From: Trichomonas vaginalis G3
Lineage: Eukaryota > Parabasalia > Trichomonadida > Trichomonadidae
NCBI RefSeq assembly: GCF_026262505.1
Contig: NC_067207.1
Coordinates: 12,058,082 to 12,122,081, forward strand
Direction of reading: 5' to 3'
DNA: 64,000 nucleotides
In this document: positions 20,712-32,080 of the stretch, piece after piece
How positions within the stretch are numbered: position 1 is the stretch's first letter
Layout: each line of letters opens with the position of its first letter
Translations under genes and position numbers: made by a program
Notes under the pieces: generated by a model
What the model was told of the DNA's origin: nothing
Seen by the model: the letters and a program-made list of their open reading frames with translations, nothing else
Database searches by the model: none

Positions 20712-21291
20712 ATGTCATTTCCGAAAAATAGAAGCGTGAGTGTTTCAAAAGGTTTAATGGCGGTGGCAGATGTGAAGTTAAATTCACCAACTCAAACAAA
20801 CAGTCAAAGTGTTGTTGTCAATGTCAAAGACAGAGATGTTGAAGTGGGGAAACCATACGAAGACAAAGATGTATAACAATTGTTCCTGTAAAAGAACAAC
20901 CAACATATCCTGAAGTTAGCAGAGACTTAAGTTCTGTTGCAGATATTCGAAACGACTACCAACAACTGAAAGACAAACTTCAAACTCAGGAGAAGATTTG
21001 TCAAGCTTTAGGTATAATGTTAAACTTGGTCGAACACAACCCTGTAAAAGTGAACTCATATGTCATTGCACCTCATGAAGTTTTGAAAGAACTATTGAAA
21101 CTTTTGACAGAGGCAGACGATATAAACATCAAAGAAATAGAACCCGACATTAGTTGCTGTGGTGTTTCATATAATGTCATTGACAAGATATACGTTATGA
21201 AAGGAGGTGAAACGTTGAACTTAAAGTATAGTTTCCAGACGTCATAAAAATATTTGACGACCACAACATTTCATTAAAATTTATTTGCTAA
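20712..21291 (+). CDS. Unknown 193-aa element protein, left copy, frameshifted
   Basis: Begins MSFPKNRSVSVSKGLMAVAD. A coiled-coil-like middle (residues 75-105) is followed by a globular C-terminal half ending LKFIC. In this copy the frame is broken near 20,870 and 21,235. No family recognised. It stands between the capsid candidates, so a structural role is possible. Confidence 0.55.
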
Positions 21292-21295
21292 GTAA

Positions 21296-22092
21296 ATGGC
21301 AGAAGATATAATGGTTTATACTATTACGACTAAAAACCCTGAGTCATATAATTCTATAACAACAAACTTACAAAGTCCTCAAGGACGATATTGTAAACTA
21401 ACCTTAAACACAATGACGACTAAAGCCTGTTTTGCTCTTTTGACACCAGAAGACTTTATTGTTGTGAATGGTAAAAAAATACTCCTTTGAAGATACTTAC
21501 TCAGATATACCACCAACAGGTTTTGTTGACTTATTTAATACTTTAAGTACGGGTGTAACATGTGCTGCAACTAGAGCAGGTTTCATTATGTTTGGATGTC
21601 CGACTGAGTTTACTATAAACGATATGAGCTATAATACAAAACTTATTCTGGTTTTTACTACAACAGTTTCCTATAACAGGAAAAGGTGTCATACAAGGAA
21701 TGTCTATTCCATTGACATTAAGCACACCAATCTTATATATTGTTTCAAACTTAGGTTCAAAGTGTTATTCGAATGTCGACAGAAACTATTATGACCAAAA
21801 GATACTTATGCGTATAAACAATACTTTCTCTGCTGGTTTGCCTATTGTTCATTCGAATGCAGAATTTTCAACCTTAGTGAACTCAAACACTTTGGCAAGT
21901 ATAACGTTGACATTAGTTGACGCAAACTTTGTTCCTGTAAAACTTTTATGTCCTATGTATTTGTCAATGACGGCAGAAAGTTTCGAATTGGAAGATGCAA
22001 CTGGTGAAAGTATTGTATTACAAGAACAACTTCAACAACAAATAGCTCAAGAACAACAAATGCAACAAATGCAACAACAAAGTCAAGAATAA
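21296..22092 (+). CDS. Candidate minor capsid (penton-like) protein, left copy, frameshifted
   Basis: About 264 residues beginning MAEDIMVYTITTKNPESYNS. The body is beta-rich, fitting a single jelly roll, and the tail is a Gln-rich stretch (QQQIAQEQQMQQMQQQSQE). Size and position beside the large capsid candidate fit a penton protein of Polinton-like viruses and virophages. The frame is broken near 21,475 and 21,655. Its ATG follows the previous stop by 4 nt here, because a 76-aa gene present in the right arm is deleted. Confidence 0.45.
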
Positions 22093-22118
22093 AAAATATT
22101 TTTTTTATTTTTATAAAA

Positions 22119-23357
22119 ATGTACAGAATAGATGTTTCAGATTTTTATGACTTCCAAGCATTCAGAAATATGTGTCCATTTCGAGACTATAACAACAGTC
22201 GAGAATTTGAAACGTTTAGTCATTTATGTCGACTCTGCCCAGAATGTTATGTTATGAAAGAATGGGATGTAGTCTTTAACAAACCTAAAGCGACAATAGT
22301 TTCAGAACAAGAATGTAGACAGAAACTTAAGAAAATAAAAGTCGTACAAGTTGGCATGAAGATGTTAGATGCTTGGGATATCTTATTGTCAAAGTTAGAA
22401 GATTTTTCAGTTCGAGGTATAAAGTTCTATACACCTTCTCCAAACTTCTATTCTATCTTCACTGGATATAAATATGAACAAGTAGAATGGAAAGAAAATA
22501 TTATAGAAGCTTGGTTAGACCATGTCAAAGAAATTATATGCAATGGAAACGAAAGAGTCTATGAGTATATCTTATGTTGGTTTGCAAACATCTTACAACA
22601 TCCAAGTGCTAAAATGAAACTGCTCTCATTATAATTGGAAAACAAGGAACTGGTAAGAACACATTCTTTACAGATATTTTGTGCAAACTGTTAGAGGGCT
22701 ATTCGAACCCGAATATGACAAACTTAGAAAACATCTGTGGCAAGTTTAACTCCTCAATAGAGAATATGAAACTTATAGTTTGCAATGAACTTCAAAGTAT
22801 AGATACACAAAAGTTTTGAACTCAGATGCTTTGAAGAGTCTTATAACAGACAAGTTGGAGTTGTTGAAAAGAAAGTATAAAGACCAAAGAGTTTGTGAAA
22901 ATGTTGCAAACTTCATTATGGTTTCAAACAATGCTGTTCCGATGAAGTTAGAAAGTTCTGACAGAAGATATGTAGTTGTCAGAACGTCAGATTCTCATAT
23001 GCAAGATACAGAATATTTTGACGACTTAGCAGAAACTTTGACATCTGACTTTTTACAACCACTTGTTCTCATACTTTTATGACATTAGATATTTCAAAGT
23101 TCAATCCAAGACAAATTCCACATACCGAAGAGAGACAAACATTGTTAGAAGCAAACAAGAGTGTATATGAACTGTTCATAGATGAAACTGACTTTGTGTC
23201 ATTAGATGAAAGGTCATTGTACGATTCGTATAAACAATATTGTCAAGAATATGGTTATATGACAGCGTCTAAACGAACATTCTTGGCAAATGTCAAAAGT
23301 CTTTTAGACGTACAGAATGGTGTATATACAAGAAAAATTTTTATGAGTAAATTTTAA
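22119..23357 (+). CDS. SF3 helicase (D5-like primase-helicase C-terminal part), left copy, frameshifted
   Basis: About 412 residues over several frames. The N-terminal 150 residues lead into the D5-like lead-in (YEYILCWFANILQHPSAK), then Walker A GKQGTGKN, a Walker B-like MKLIVCNEL, the SF3 motif C segment FIMVSNNAVP, and the conserved downstream FNPRQIPHTEERQ. These are the signatures of poxvirus D5/virophage-type superfamily 3 helicases, which unwind DNA at viral origins. There is no obvious archaeo-eukaryotic primase catalytic motif in the short N-terminus. Breaks lie near 22,617, 22,810 and 23,060. An AT-rich leader (22093-22118) precedes the ATG. Confidence 0.85.
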
Positions 23358-23389
23358 AAAAAATATTTTTTTTATCCGATAGAAAAAAG

Positions 23390-23830
23390 ATGGCATTCAT
23401 CTCAGTAAATAAGTACATGTCAGGACTTAAAGAAGAACTAGACCCATTCACAATATTTGAATGTTTACTTCTACCATTTTGAAAAGTCTTCATTCAGCAA
23501 AGTTGGAACATCGAAACCAGTTAAGTTTGCTATTGTGACTAAAAATGGTGCGAAATTTGAAGACTTAGACATAGAAGGTTTGTTAGCAGTCAAAGAAAGT
23601 TTTGACAGAAGGTTTCAAACCTTAAAGAAGGCAAAGCATACAAACTTGTTATAACCTTATGAACCAAAGAAAGCAGAGACGACTATGAATATTATGAGTC
23701 TAAGATAGTTGAAGTTCAAGGTAAATTGGGTAAAAAGATTTTTAGAGTCTAAGCCAGTGTTTACTCCTAAAGAGGAAGAGAACATTGACATTGACCAGAA
23801 ATGTTCTAAAAATAAAATTTTATTTTTACA
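23390..23830 (+). CDS. Unknown small element protein (about 145 aa), left copy, frameshifted
   Basis: Starts MAFISVNKYMSGLKEELDPF after an AT-rich leader. Later frames carry KPVKFAIVTKNGAKFEDLDI and EGLLAVKESFDRR. The small size, alternating strands and position beside the helicase would suit a single-strand-binding or replication accessory protein, but I recognise no family. The 3' end is uncertain and abuts or overlaps the convergent gene. Confidence 0.4.
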
Positions 23831-24286
23831 TGTCAAATTTCTTTTTTTCTCTGGAACTGGTTCAGGTTCTTTCTTCTCTTCTTCTTCTACTTTCTTTTCT
23901 TTCTTTTCTTCTTTCTTCTTTCTTTTCTGGTGGAGTTATGTCAAATTTGGCGCAACTATATTTATGTAAAAGTTCTTTGTCCTTTAATAGCTCATTCTAT
24001 TCTGTTTTCTATTTCATCTTCAAGAACAGCGCATGTGTCTTCTTTGCATTCTAAGAACTTTTGTTGGACTTCATCTTTCCAATCGGTGTCATCTCTGTCA
24101 ACAAGTCTGTCATTGACAAATTTTAAGACTGCTCTGCTAATGTTTTATGGTTCTTGTCATATTCCCAGAAAAGAACTTTAGAACAAATTCACCTTTCTTG
24201 TTTACACTATGTAAGATTTTATGGTCGACAGATGTTTTGCTGTCGAAAAGCTTGTCTCGAATATAGATAGCGAAATCGCTAGACAT
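23826..24286 (-). CDS. Unknown small Lys/Glu-rich element protein, left copy, frameshifted
   Basis: About 150 residues, beginning MSSDFAIYIRDKLF and ending in a long alternating Lys/Glu stretch and EPVPEKKKFDM. It diverges from the ATPase, with 40 bp between the two starts. No family recognised; the frame is broken at least twice. Confidence 0.45.
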
Positions 24287-24326
24287 TTTTCTAAAGAAGA
24301 TAAAAATTTTAAATTTTTCTAAAAAT

Positions 24327-25194
24327 ATGTAAGAAAAAAGTTTTGCTGACATTGACAAAAATTTGAGAATGTTTTAAACAAGAACAAGAGAAGTTAGAAA
24401 ATGCTCAGATAAAGCCTATACATGACAAGTTCTTATTTTGCTCAGAATGGTATAACAGGTCTAATTGCACCACCTGGGTCGGGTAAGATTTCACTTATCT
24501 TAAAATGGCTGCACAACAACAAGAACTAGATGAGAAGAACCCATTCTATGAGTTAGTTGTCATTTGTAGTACTTCTGGTCAATTTGACCAAACCGTCAAT
24601 TCGTTCAAAGATATTATAAAGAAGTCTAAGTTAGTATGTATAAGGATACTGAGTTGTTAGATTGGATAAAGAAGTACCAAAGAAGAGTTTGAAGTATAAT
24701 GCTATAAATGAGTATATAATTTCTAAGTTTAAAGACCCAATGAGGAAATGCAGAGAATATTAGAGAAGAAAACACTTCAGAAACAAACAGAAAGAGATAG
24801 AATACATTTCGAAGAAATTGCAATCTTACGATTGGAAGACTTACCCTCATAGATGTCTTCTTATCTTAGATGACTTTGCTTCTCATCCTTTGTTAAAGAA
24901 AGAGAACAAGAATGTGTCGAATTCTTAAGAAGCTCAGACACTTTAACATCTCAGTTGTCATTTGTGTACAGACAGCAAAGAGTTTAAGTAAGGATGTTAA
25001 AAGAATACTTACTGACATTGTACTTTTCCCCGGATTTGTCCGAAGACGATTTCATGGAACTTATGAAAGAGTCCATGCAGGTAAGTTTGACAGATATGAA
25101 CTATGGGAGAAGTAAAATCATACAAGACCCTCATACTTCTTTCAGAATTCATATCTACGCAAACAAAGTTCAAATTGTAAAAAGTCAAGCTTGA
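24327..25194 (+). CDS. FtsK/HerA-type (A32-like) genome-packaging ATPase, left copy, frameshifted
   Basis: A P-loop ATPase of about 285 residues. Walker A is APPGSGKT; Walker B is CLLILDDFASHP, followed by the sensor-like stretch ISVVICVQTAKSLSKDVK. This is the packaging-ATPase arrangement of nucleocytoplasmic large DNA viruses, virophages and Polintons, which drives DNA into the capsid. The end reads KVQIVKSQA. Indels break the frame near 24,370, 24,490, 24,650 and 24,900. With the capsid candidates it argues that the element is, or was, a virion-forming virus. Confidence 0.8.
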
Positions 25195-25646
25195 AAAATA
25201 AAGGTTTAGTCTTAGTAAGTGTCTGTTGTGGTGCTGGGTTGTCGGTTCTTCTGGCTTTGGAAGGCATTCAGGAAGAGGAACGTCAGTCATCCGTTTGTGT
25301 CCTGTGGAAGGAAATTTTCCTGTGAAGGCTCAAAATTTCTTCGATATCTGGAGAAAATGATTCGACCAAAAAGTTCTCAATTTTCGAAAATTTGAATGGT
25401 TTACGGACGAACAAACCAGAAAAATTTTTGCCTGTCGGAAGGAAAATTTTTTCCTGTCGGAGGAAGAGTTTTCCTGTCGGAGAAATTTTTTCCTGTCGGA
25501 TGGAAAGCATCTCGTGGAATGAATTCTGTGGAAGGAAATCCTGTGGAATGGAAGGACTCGGAATGCCAAGAAAGGATTTGACGAGGCAATTTACCTATAT
25601 AGCTACTTGAGCCATCTGAAGTCAAGCGTAAAAATAAAGAGTGCAT
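25195..25646. repeat. Spacer with short direct repeats (TTTTCCTGTCGGA family), left arm
   Basis: Lies between the ends of the convergent ATPase and KilA-N genes. Between about 25,300 and 25,560 the words TTTTCCTGTCGGA, TTTTTCCTGTCGG and TGTGGAAGGAAAT recur several times. Frames in all directions encode versions of the same Phe/Pro/Arg-rich peptide, as expected of repeat-driven frames, so I call no gene. Confidence 0.6.
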
Positions 25647-26462
25647 TTACTCTACTTGTTTGAAGTTGTCAAAAATACTCTGTTATTTTTCCTTTCTGTA
25701 GCAGAAGTACTTCTTTGAAGTAAGTATTGTACAACCTTTATATCATAAGTGTGTTTGAGGTAACGTATCTTGAACTATTTGTTTCACATCTTCATTGTGG
25801 GTCATTGAAATCGTAAGTTTTCGCGATAGAACCAATTTCTGTCAGATTTGTAAATTCTAGCAAGGTCGTAAAAGCTTTTGTTGTTTCTTCTGACTAAATG
25901 CAACATAACCATATCTCTTCTTCTTCATTTTCCAACTCTTCAGTATAAATCATATACTTATAGTTCTTTTCCTTTCCTTTGGTACCGAACGTGGTATTCT
26001 TTCTGAATGCTTTTGCTCTTCTTGCTTCAAATGACTTCATCTTTTGCTTGAAGTTTCTTTTCAATCTCTGCACGTTCTTGTCTATGAATTTCGTCAAGAA
26101 GTCTGTAAAATTCCAATGCATAACGAGGAGAAGCCACATGCAACTGCATTTTTACAAAAGTCTATGTACATAATATCCTCTTAAATTTATGGCAAATTTT
26201 TACGATTTTCATGTTTTTAGGCATGGCCGATAAAAGGTCGGTCTTGAGAAATTTTCTCAAAATTCTTGTGTGCTTTGGTTTAACCAAAGTGTCTGCTGTT
26301 TGGGTATCTGGAGCAAAACATGCTGTCAAAATACTTTGCATTTGGTACATATCGTCTTTGACCGAACGAATGAGACGGAGTTGTTTGTTAAACTGATGAC
26401 TCATATTCTTCATTTATGGCTTCAATGACGATAGATGTTGTTGTGTTCTCTGTTGTTGACAT
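25647..26462 (-). CDS. KilA-N/p28-like DNA-binding protein, left copy, frameshifted
   Basis: The same gene as 36793-37639 in the right arm. The KilA-N fold part includes LRLIRSVKDDMYQMQSIL and the closing LRGYYVHRL...WASPRYAWHVYRLLDEI seen in the right copy. After it come charged helices and a C-terminal domain of about 90 residues. Here several indels break it (near 25,915, 26,140 and 26,390). KilA-N proteins of large DNA viruses and phages bind DNA through this domain. Confidence 0.6.
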
Positions 26463-27228
26463 ATCTGTCTTTACATACAAAAAAAAAAATAAATAAAAAA
26501 TAAAACTAACTTTATTTTTTCTGTCTTAAGGAAACTCATGATTTTCATAGAGTTTGGCGCTAGGTTTTTTTACCTACTCGCTGTTCCTTGCACTGTATTT
26601 TCGTACGGAATCTCTTTCTCTCGGTTTTTCCGAGGGAAGCAAAGCATAGCCATTTTACTCAGAATTTCTGTTTGCTGAATTCAGCAAAAATAAAATGTTT
26701 TAGGGTAGAAGGTTAAGATCTCACCTGTTTTCTCAACCCTCATTTTCTTCACTCATGAATTTTCATGATTTCATCGTACATGTTTTGTCAAGACTTCTTC
26801 GTACATGTTTTGTCAAGACTTCTTCGTAAAATTGTTTTTGTCAAGACCTTCTTCAATCGTAATAAAGAACTATATGTTTTGTCAAGACTTCTTCGTAAAT
26901 GTTTTGTCAAACATGAACGTATATGGTTTTGTCAGACTTCCTTTCATCGTAATGAAGCGTAAAATCAGGACAAAAATAATGTTTAGGGTAGAGGTAGATC
27001 TAACCTATTTCTCACCTTCTTTTCTACCCCAGTTATTTTATAAGCGTTTTACATGGTAAACGTTATTTTTTTTAAATTTTAGTGAAAACTCAACGGTTTG
27101 ACACCAAGCCCTAAAAATTATTTTACTCAGAATTTTGTTGCTGAATTCAGCAAAAATAATGATTTTAGGTAGAGGTAGATCTACACCTGTTTCTTACCTT
27201 TTTCTACCCCAGTTATTTTACTACGGTT
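26463..27228. repeat. Leader cassette and repeat spacer, left arm
   Basis: Contains the AT-rich leader of the KilA-N gene, including inverted AATAAAGTTAG, then repeats such as TTTTGTCAAGACTTCTTCGTA, and hairpins around GGTTAGATC/GATCTAACC in degraded form. It matches 35.3-36.1 kb of the right arm in inverted orientation but lacks the GIY-YIG-like gene found there. Confidence 0.65.
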
Positions 27229-28198
27229 TTACATGGTTAAACGTGTATGAATTTGAACTCTAAACAGTTTTGTAGCTTCTATTTCTTCTTTTAGTACATC
27301 GAATTGTTTTAACTATGCCGAAAGTTCTTTATATTTCTTCTTGCATCAAGATAGAAGGAAACTCGCGTTGAATAGTTTTTTGTTCAGAAATTCTAACAAT
27401 GTCCATTTTATTTTCTCTGGCTTTCTGCTTCTTTCTTTAAAGTCTGCATAGTCGTTCTCATTCTTTTCTATTCTTTGACGGAGTAGTTATATTTCCTTCA
27501 TTGCTGCTTTACATTGTAGAACATTGCGGAGTTCATTTTTGCGTATATCTGAAAACCTTCCTGCTAAAACAAACTAAGCGTCAATTGCTCTTCATCTCAA
27601 ACATAGCGGGTCTTATTTGTGTTCCATTACTTTTGCCTTCTCTATCTTTATCTCTTATCTGCATAACACATTCAGCAACTACGAAACAAAGGTTGTTCGT
27701 TAGGTCTTAAATTCTTCAGACTTTATAATAAATGTCAGAAAATTCTTATAACCCATGTCGCAATCTTGTCACTATAACCTTATGGTGCTCAATGACAATC
27801 CTAGAAACTCATTAGTTTACCATTTCGTATGAACTTTCTTTATTCTGACTGAGTCAGTTGCTTGCTGACTATTCATTTTCGTCGAATTCAGAGAATAGTG
27901 AGTTTTTTGTTGTTGGGATTTCAGGCAGTTTAGGAAGATGGTGTCCATGATGTCCTCCTTTCATAAAGATACTGTTCGATCTTTGTCTGTCATCTTTCGC
28001 ACTTACACTCTAGAATTAACTTGTTAAAAGTTCTTGCTTTAATCTTCGGATTTTGTTTTCGGGAAAGTATAAAATGAAAGAAGAATGAACTTTCCATCTC
28101 TACTAAACATAGATTTGGATTTCATGATCAAAAGTTTTTTGTGTGGATTCAGTTGTGTTTTGTAATTGCTGGGTTGTGCCGATTGTTGATAACTTCAT
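27229..28198 (-). CDS. Two overlapping unknown proteins, left copy, heavily frameshifted
   Basis: The inverted match of 34421-35332, but noisy. The N-terminus differs from the right copy (MKLSTIGTTQQLQNTTES against MLATTAPNSLVMNPTS), while the downstream sequence is homologous. The downstream zinc-knuckle-like gene is also recognisable. No reliable protein can be read through. Confidence 0.4.
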
Positions 28199-28735
28199 AT
28201 CTTTTATACAAAATTAAAAAATAAATAAACTAACTTTATTTTATTTTCGCGGAAAATTCATGAAAATTCAAGAGGGTAGAAATGGGGGTAGAAACAAGGT
28301 TAAGATCTAACCTTCTAAACACTTAAATTATAATTTTTGGTCCTTTACACACTCAATATACGAGAAGTCTTGAACAAAACTTATTAAGTTCCATTTGTTG
28401 GAACAAAACATTTAAAGGCAGTTGTTGACAAAACATTAGCGAGAAATATGACAAAACATTTACACGAAGAAGATCTTTGACAAACTATGTACGTTTGCAT
28501 GGATACGAATGAAAGTTTTGACAAACATTTACGTATGAATCATGACAAAACATTGGGTTCATTACGTGAGTTATTGACAAAACATTTACGATGATATTGA
28601 CATAATCATTTAGCGGCGCTCATTACGATGAAGAATCTTGACAAAAGCATGTACGAAGAAAGTTTTGACAACATTTCGAATGAATCATGACAAATCATTT
28701 ACGTCTCATTACGGATGAAAGAAGTCTTACATTGC
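28199..28735. repeat. Leader cassette and repeat spacer next to the centre, left side
   Basis: The inverted AT-rich leader (28199-28250) is followed by repeated words TTGACAAAACATTTACG and GGTTAAGATCTAACC, a damaged form of the 16-bp palindrome. It mirrors 33.6-34.4 kb. Confidence 0.6.
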
Positions 28736-29599
28736 AAATATTACATAATTACAAGAACTTAAACAGGAAAAGTCGTTGGCTCTATTCTATTATCTGAAAT
28801 AAGACTTAAAACTTAGGTTGAAGAGAAAGCAGATGAGAACATTACATACAATTTTTAGCAACTGGTGCCTTATAGAAGTATTGAGGAGGTTGTATAGAAA
28901 CTGGTGGGGTATGTTTATATATTGTAAACCTGCTAACTTTCCCACAAGTTAACATCTGGAGACGCATAACGACGATAGATGAAACATTAGAATGTAAAGA
29001 TGTTATATGTCGTTGAAGGATGACATAATCATTATAAATTCAATGCTCTCAGATTACTATGACAAAAAGCCACGACAAAAGAGCTTCAACATAAGACAGA
29101 AATACTTACAAACCATTACTTCTATATGGCTCTATTATTTAACTCAATCGACTCAATCAAAATCCAGAGCAACAGTATCGGGTTTCGGTTACGTCGGGAA
29201 AAATAGTTGACAGTGTTTTTGTATTGTGCAAACTCTTCAAAGGAAACAGGAGGAAGTAAAAATTTAGAGGTGAAATTTACCGCAATAGTCACACTATGAC
29301 TTTAACGTAATCTTCAGCAGGTGGCATAGCGCATAAGATATTGGGATTGGGCAAGCAATGACAAAAGGTAAATGGATATGATGTTAAAGACAACGTTCAG
29401 TTTTGCCATAAATTGTACTGAGTATAACTGAGGGAGGGCGATACACAGCAATAACACGATCGCCGTTTCGGATATACCACAAACAACGGGACAGAGTAAT
29501 GACTACTGCACTTAACATGACAGTTTCACATGTATAAGGAAATGCATTACTGCGTCATTTTAACTTCTTTAGCATATTCTCGGGTTGTCTTATATTGTT

Positions 29600-30520
29600 A
29601 GGAACTGTCTTTGAAAGTATACCCTTGAACTATTGACAACGTTTGAAACGAAGGTCTGAAAAGTAGTGTTTATCCTGCTGCAATGTGTACATTTTGCATG
29701 TTGTTGCCCTAAAATTCATAAATATTCTTTGCTATACTTTCATTTATTTTTAACGAAACGAACGTGAGATACTGTCGGCAGTTCCATTGTTGTCATAGTC
29801 AAATGTTTTTCATATGGGCTCGCGTTTAGGTATTTTCTATTATTTTTAACTTTGTCACTTCTGAGTGTTGGAAGCCGGACTTCTTTTTGTTTGCTCTCTT
29901 GTTTGACTATTAATTATTAAATATATATCTTTCTCGTAAGTCAGAGGATTGTTTTTTTGCATATTCTTCGGTGGAGTGTTTTCCCAACTTTTTGTTTTAT
30001 CGGCTATTGTAAATATTTAAAATTGTCTCATCCTTTCCTAGGAGAAGTGTCTATATTGTCGTCATCATGACATTTCATTTGCTTCCACCACCTTGTGGTT
30101 GGTATTAAGTCTCATTAACATTTTTATAGCAACCGTCAATGAACCAAAGCAGAATGGTTTTGGTCGACAATGAAATATTGGCTTGTAAGCATTTTCTTGA
30201 ACGCAGATAGTTTTTACATGCATTGATTTGAAAGAACTTTCAAAGTCAGAGTCAGTTTTATTTGGATGGGTATTTGTCAACGATATCTGTCAAAGCAGTT
30301 TTCACATCTAAAATATTTTGGACTGTAATGGTATGGCTTCACAGTATCTTGTGTTCTTGACCGACAAATATTAGGCGAGTATGGAGGTCCATCTCTCTAT
30401 ACCTCGAATGTTTTCGTCAAGATATCCATAAACCAAGCATTTGGTGTTGAACTAAAGATTTTATCATGAGTGCTTTTTTTGTTGGCCTTAGAAAGCAGAG
30501 GCGTTCTTGTCTGGATTTCG
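29600..30520 (-). pseudogene. Retroviral-type (rve) integrase, fragmentary
   Basis: Reading the minus strand across frames gives a weak but ordered integrase pattern: NAWFMDIL near 30,430 (possible first catalytic D), KTDSDFESSFKS near 30,250 (possible second D of the DDE triad), NHSALV followed by a helix (KMLMRL) near 30,130, then YNSR with KHSTEEYAKK near 29,950, where such integrases have YNN...TPNE. The third acidic residue cannot be assigned. Polintons and many related viruses carry such an integrase for insertion into the host genome. The frames are too broken to give true ends. Confidence 0.4.
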
Positions 30521-30559
30521 TCATTTTTAACCCATAAGAAATGGGTTTATTTGGCCGCA

Positions 30560-31130
30560 TTAGCGAGGAGTTGCATCCAGATTTTTGCCCGCAGTGGGCA
30601 ACAATAGCCAGAGGTGTATATTGAGTTGGACAGAAGATTTTGAGTAATTAGTATATACAAGAGAAAGCACAAACCTATTATACAGTGTTACAGAAAGGTT
30701 GGGACTGTAGCAGCGAGATGCAGCCACATCTTTTCCAAATCCTGAAACAAGAGGAAAGTTCAAAGGATGGAGGTGTACATGTAGGAACGACAAGCAGGAA
30801 CTATTATAACAAAGCAAATGACTACTATAACCAAGAGGACCTATAATGGACCGCAAGGTGAAAGATTCTTTAACAGAGATATACACCATGCAGCAACAGT
30901 GGGTAACATACGACCGCAACCCGCCTCAAACGTGAGGAAGTAACAGTTTTTTAGCTGAGATTGAATGATACAAGTACAGCATTGAGACAAAATGCGGTTC
31001 AAGATGGATTTGTCCGACTTCCAGCATTATCACAACGTGTTTGTCAAGTTCTTCCTATAACCTCAGGAAAGTTTTAGACCGATTAAAAACCTATAACAAC
31101 CAAGTTGAAAAACAAACGCAAAACTAAAAT
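30560..31130 (+). pseudogene. Unknown central gene fragments (first plus-strand gene)
   Basis: Pieces such as RLKTYNNQVEKQTQN just before 31,127 suggest a plus-strand gene ending there, followed by a short AT-rich spacer and a new ATG near 31,145. No family recognised, and the sequence is too noisy for a start. Confidence 0.25.
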
Positions 31131-31144
31131 TTTTTTACGGAGAT

Positions 31145-31745
31145 GAATGACCGAAGAAGTTGAAAACGGTAGATTGACACCACAAACAAAAGTTCAGAAC
31201 CAATTCGAAACCTGTCAAGAACTTACAGCATGAAGAGAAAAATTCAATAATAGAAAGTGCCAGGTCTGGAAATACAACCTACTTATAAGTCATTTTTCAT
31301 AGAAATGAGAACGGCTAGTATCTCAAATAAAACAAGAGCTCTCACAAATAAATATTTGAAGTCTGAAGGAGCGCAGAGACAAAGATGGAAAAAGTTTACC
31401 TTCAGGACTGACCAACAGTTCATTATAGAACATCTCATTGACTTTAGAGTCGAAATATTCTTAAAACTTTACACAAAAAAACACAAAAAGTTGAAAGGAA
31501 AACAAAAATCAAATGGCATAATCATATTTAATGAAGATGTTGACGACACAACTGTTTCTGCAGGTGGGGATAAGCTCAGAGGACGAAAAGTGCACGAAAA
31601 ACGATAGAAGAAGAAAAACAGCAAGAAACTGAGCATAAGAACCAAAACCCAAGGTTAGTTTTACAAATAAACAGTCAGACTCATTAGCTGGTATGAGAGT
31701 TTGGCAGTCAAAACTTATGGCAGCAAGGTGGTTATGTAAAGTAAG
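31145..31745 (+). pseudogene. Unknown central gene fragments (second plus-strand gene)
   Basis: The longest clean piece is 31257-31607, charged and Lys-rich (FTFRTDQQFIIEHLIDF, then KKHKKLKGKQKSNG). The run ends near 31,745 before an AT-rich leader. I looked here for the adenain-like protease expected in this virus group and found no His/Asn/Cys pattern I could defend. Confidence 0.25.
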
Positions 31746-32080
31746 AAAAAACAATATTTTTTTTTTTATTAAAAATCCCCATTAGAATGGTAGAAAATCT
31801 GCTAGAATAAAAGCAGAGTTGCAAAGATATGGTTGGAGAGTTTCGAAGAATTTAAATATAAGAAGGGAAGACCCATAAAGTCTAGGTGACAAACATGGGC
31901 TGGTCTTCGCATACGAAAATGATTTTGGAAGTAACAGCAGCGTGCCACATTATCCAAAACAGCACTAGCAGAGGTTAGAAGATAGAACGTTTATGGACAC
32001 ATGCCTTTCGATGTTAGTGAGGCAGTTGCATGAAGTAAAATTTATTTTTAAAAAGTGACTTTTTTTATATTTTATTTGAA

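Noticed and set aside
25330..25569. Several overlapping 60-80 codon frames in the ATPase/KilA-N spacer
   Set aside because: All six frames give similar repeat-derived peptides, and the two arms differ in phase and copy number.
30560..30919. 119-codon minus-strand frame in the centre
   Set aside because: Cys/Leu/Ser-rich and probably antisense to a damaged plus-strand gene; no support from a leader motif.
31145..31745. Adenain-like maturation protease
   Set aside because: Expected in this virus group, but no ordered His/Asp/Cys pattern could be read through the noisy frames.
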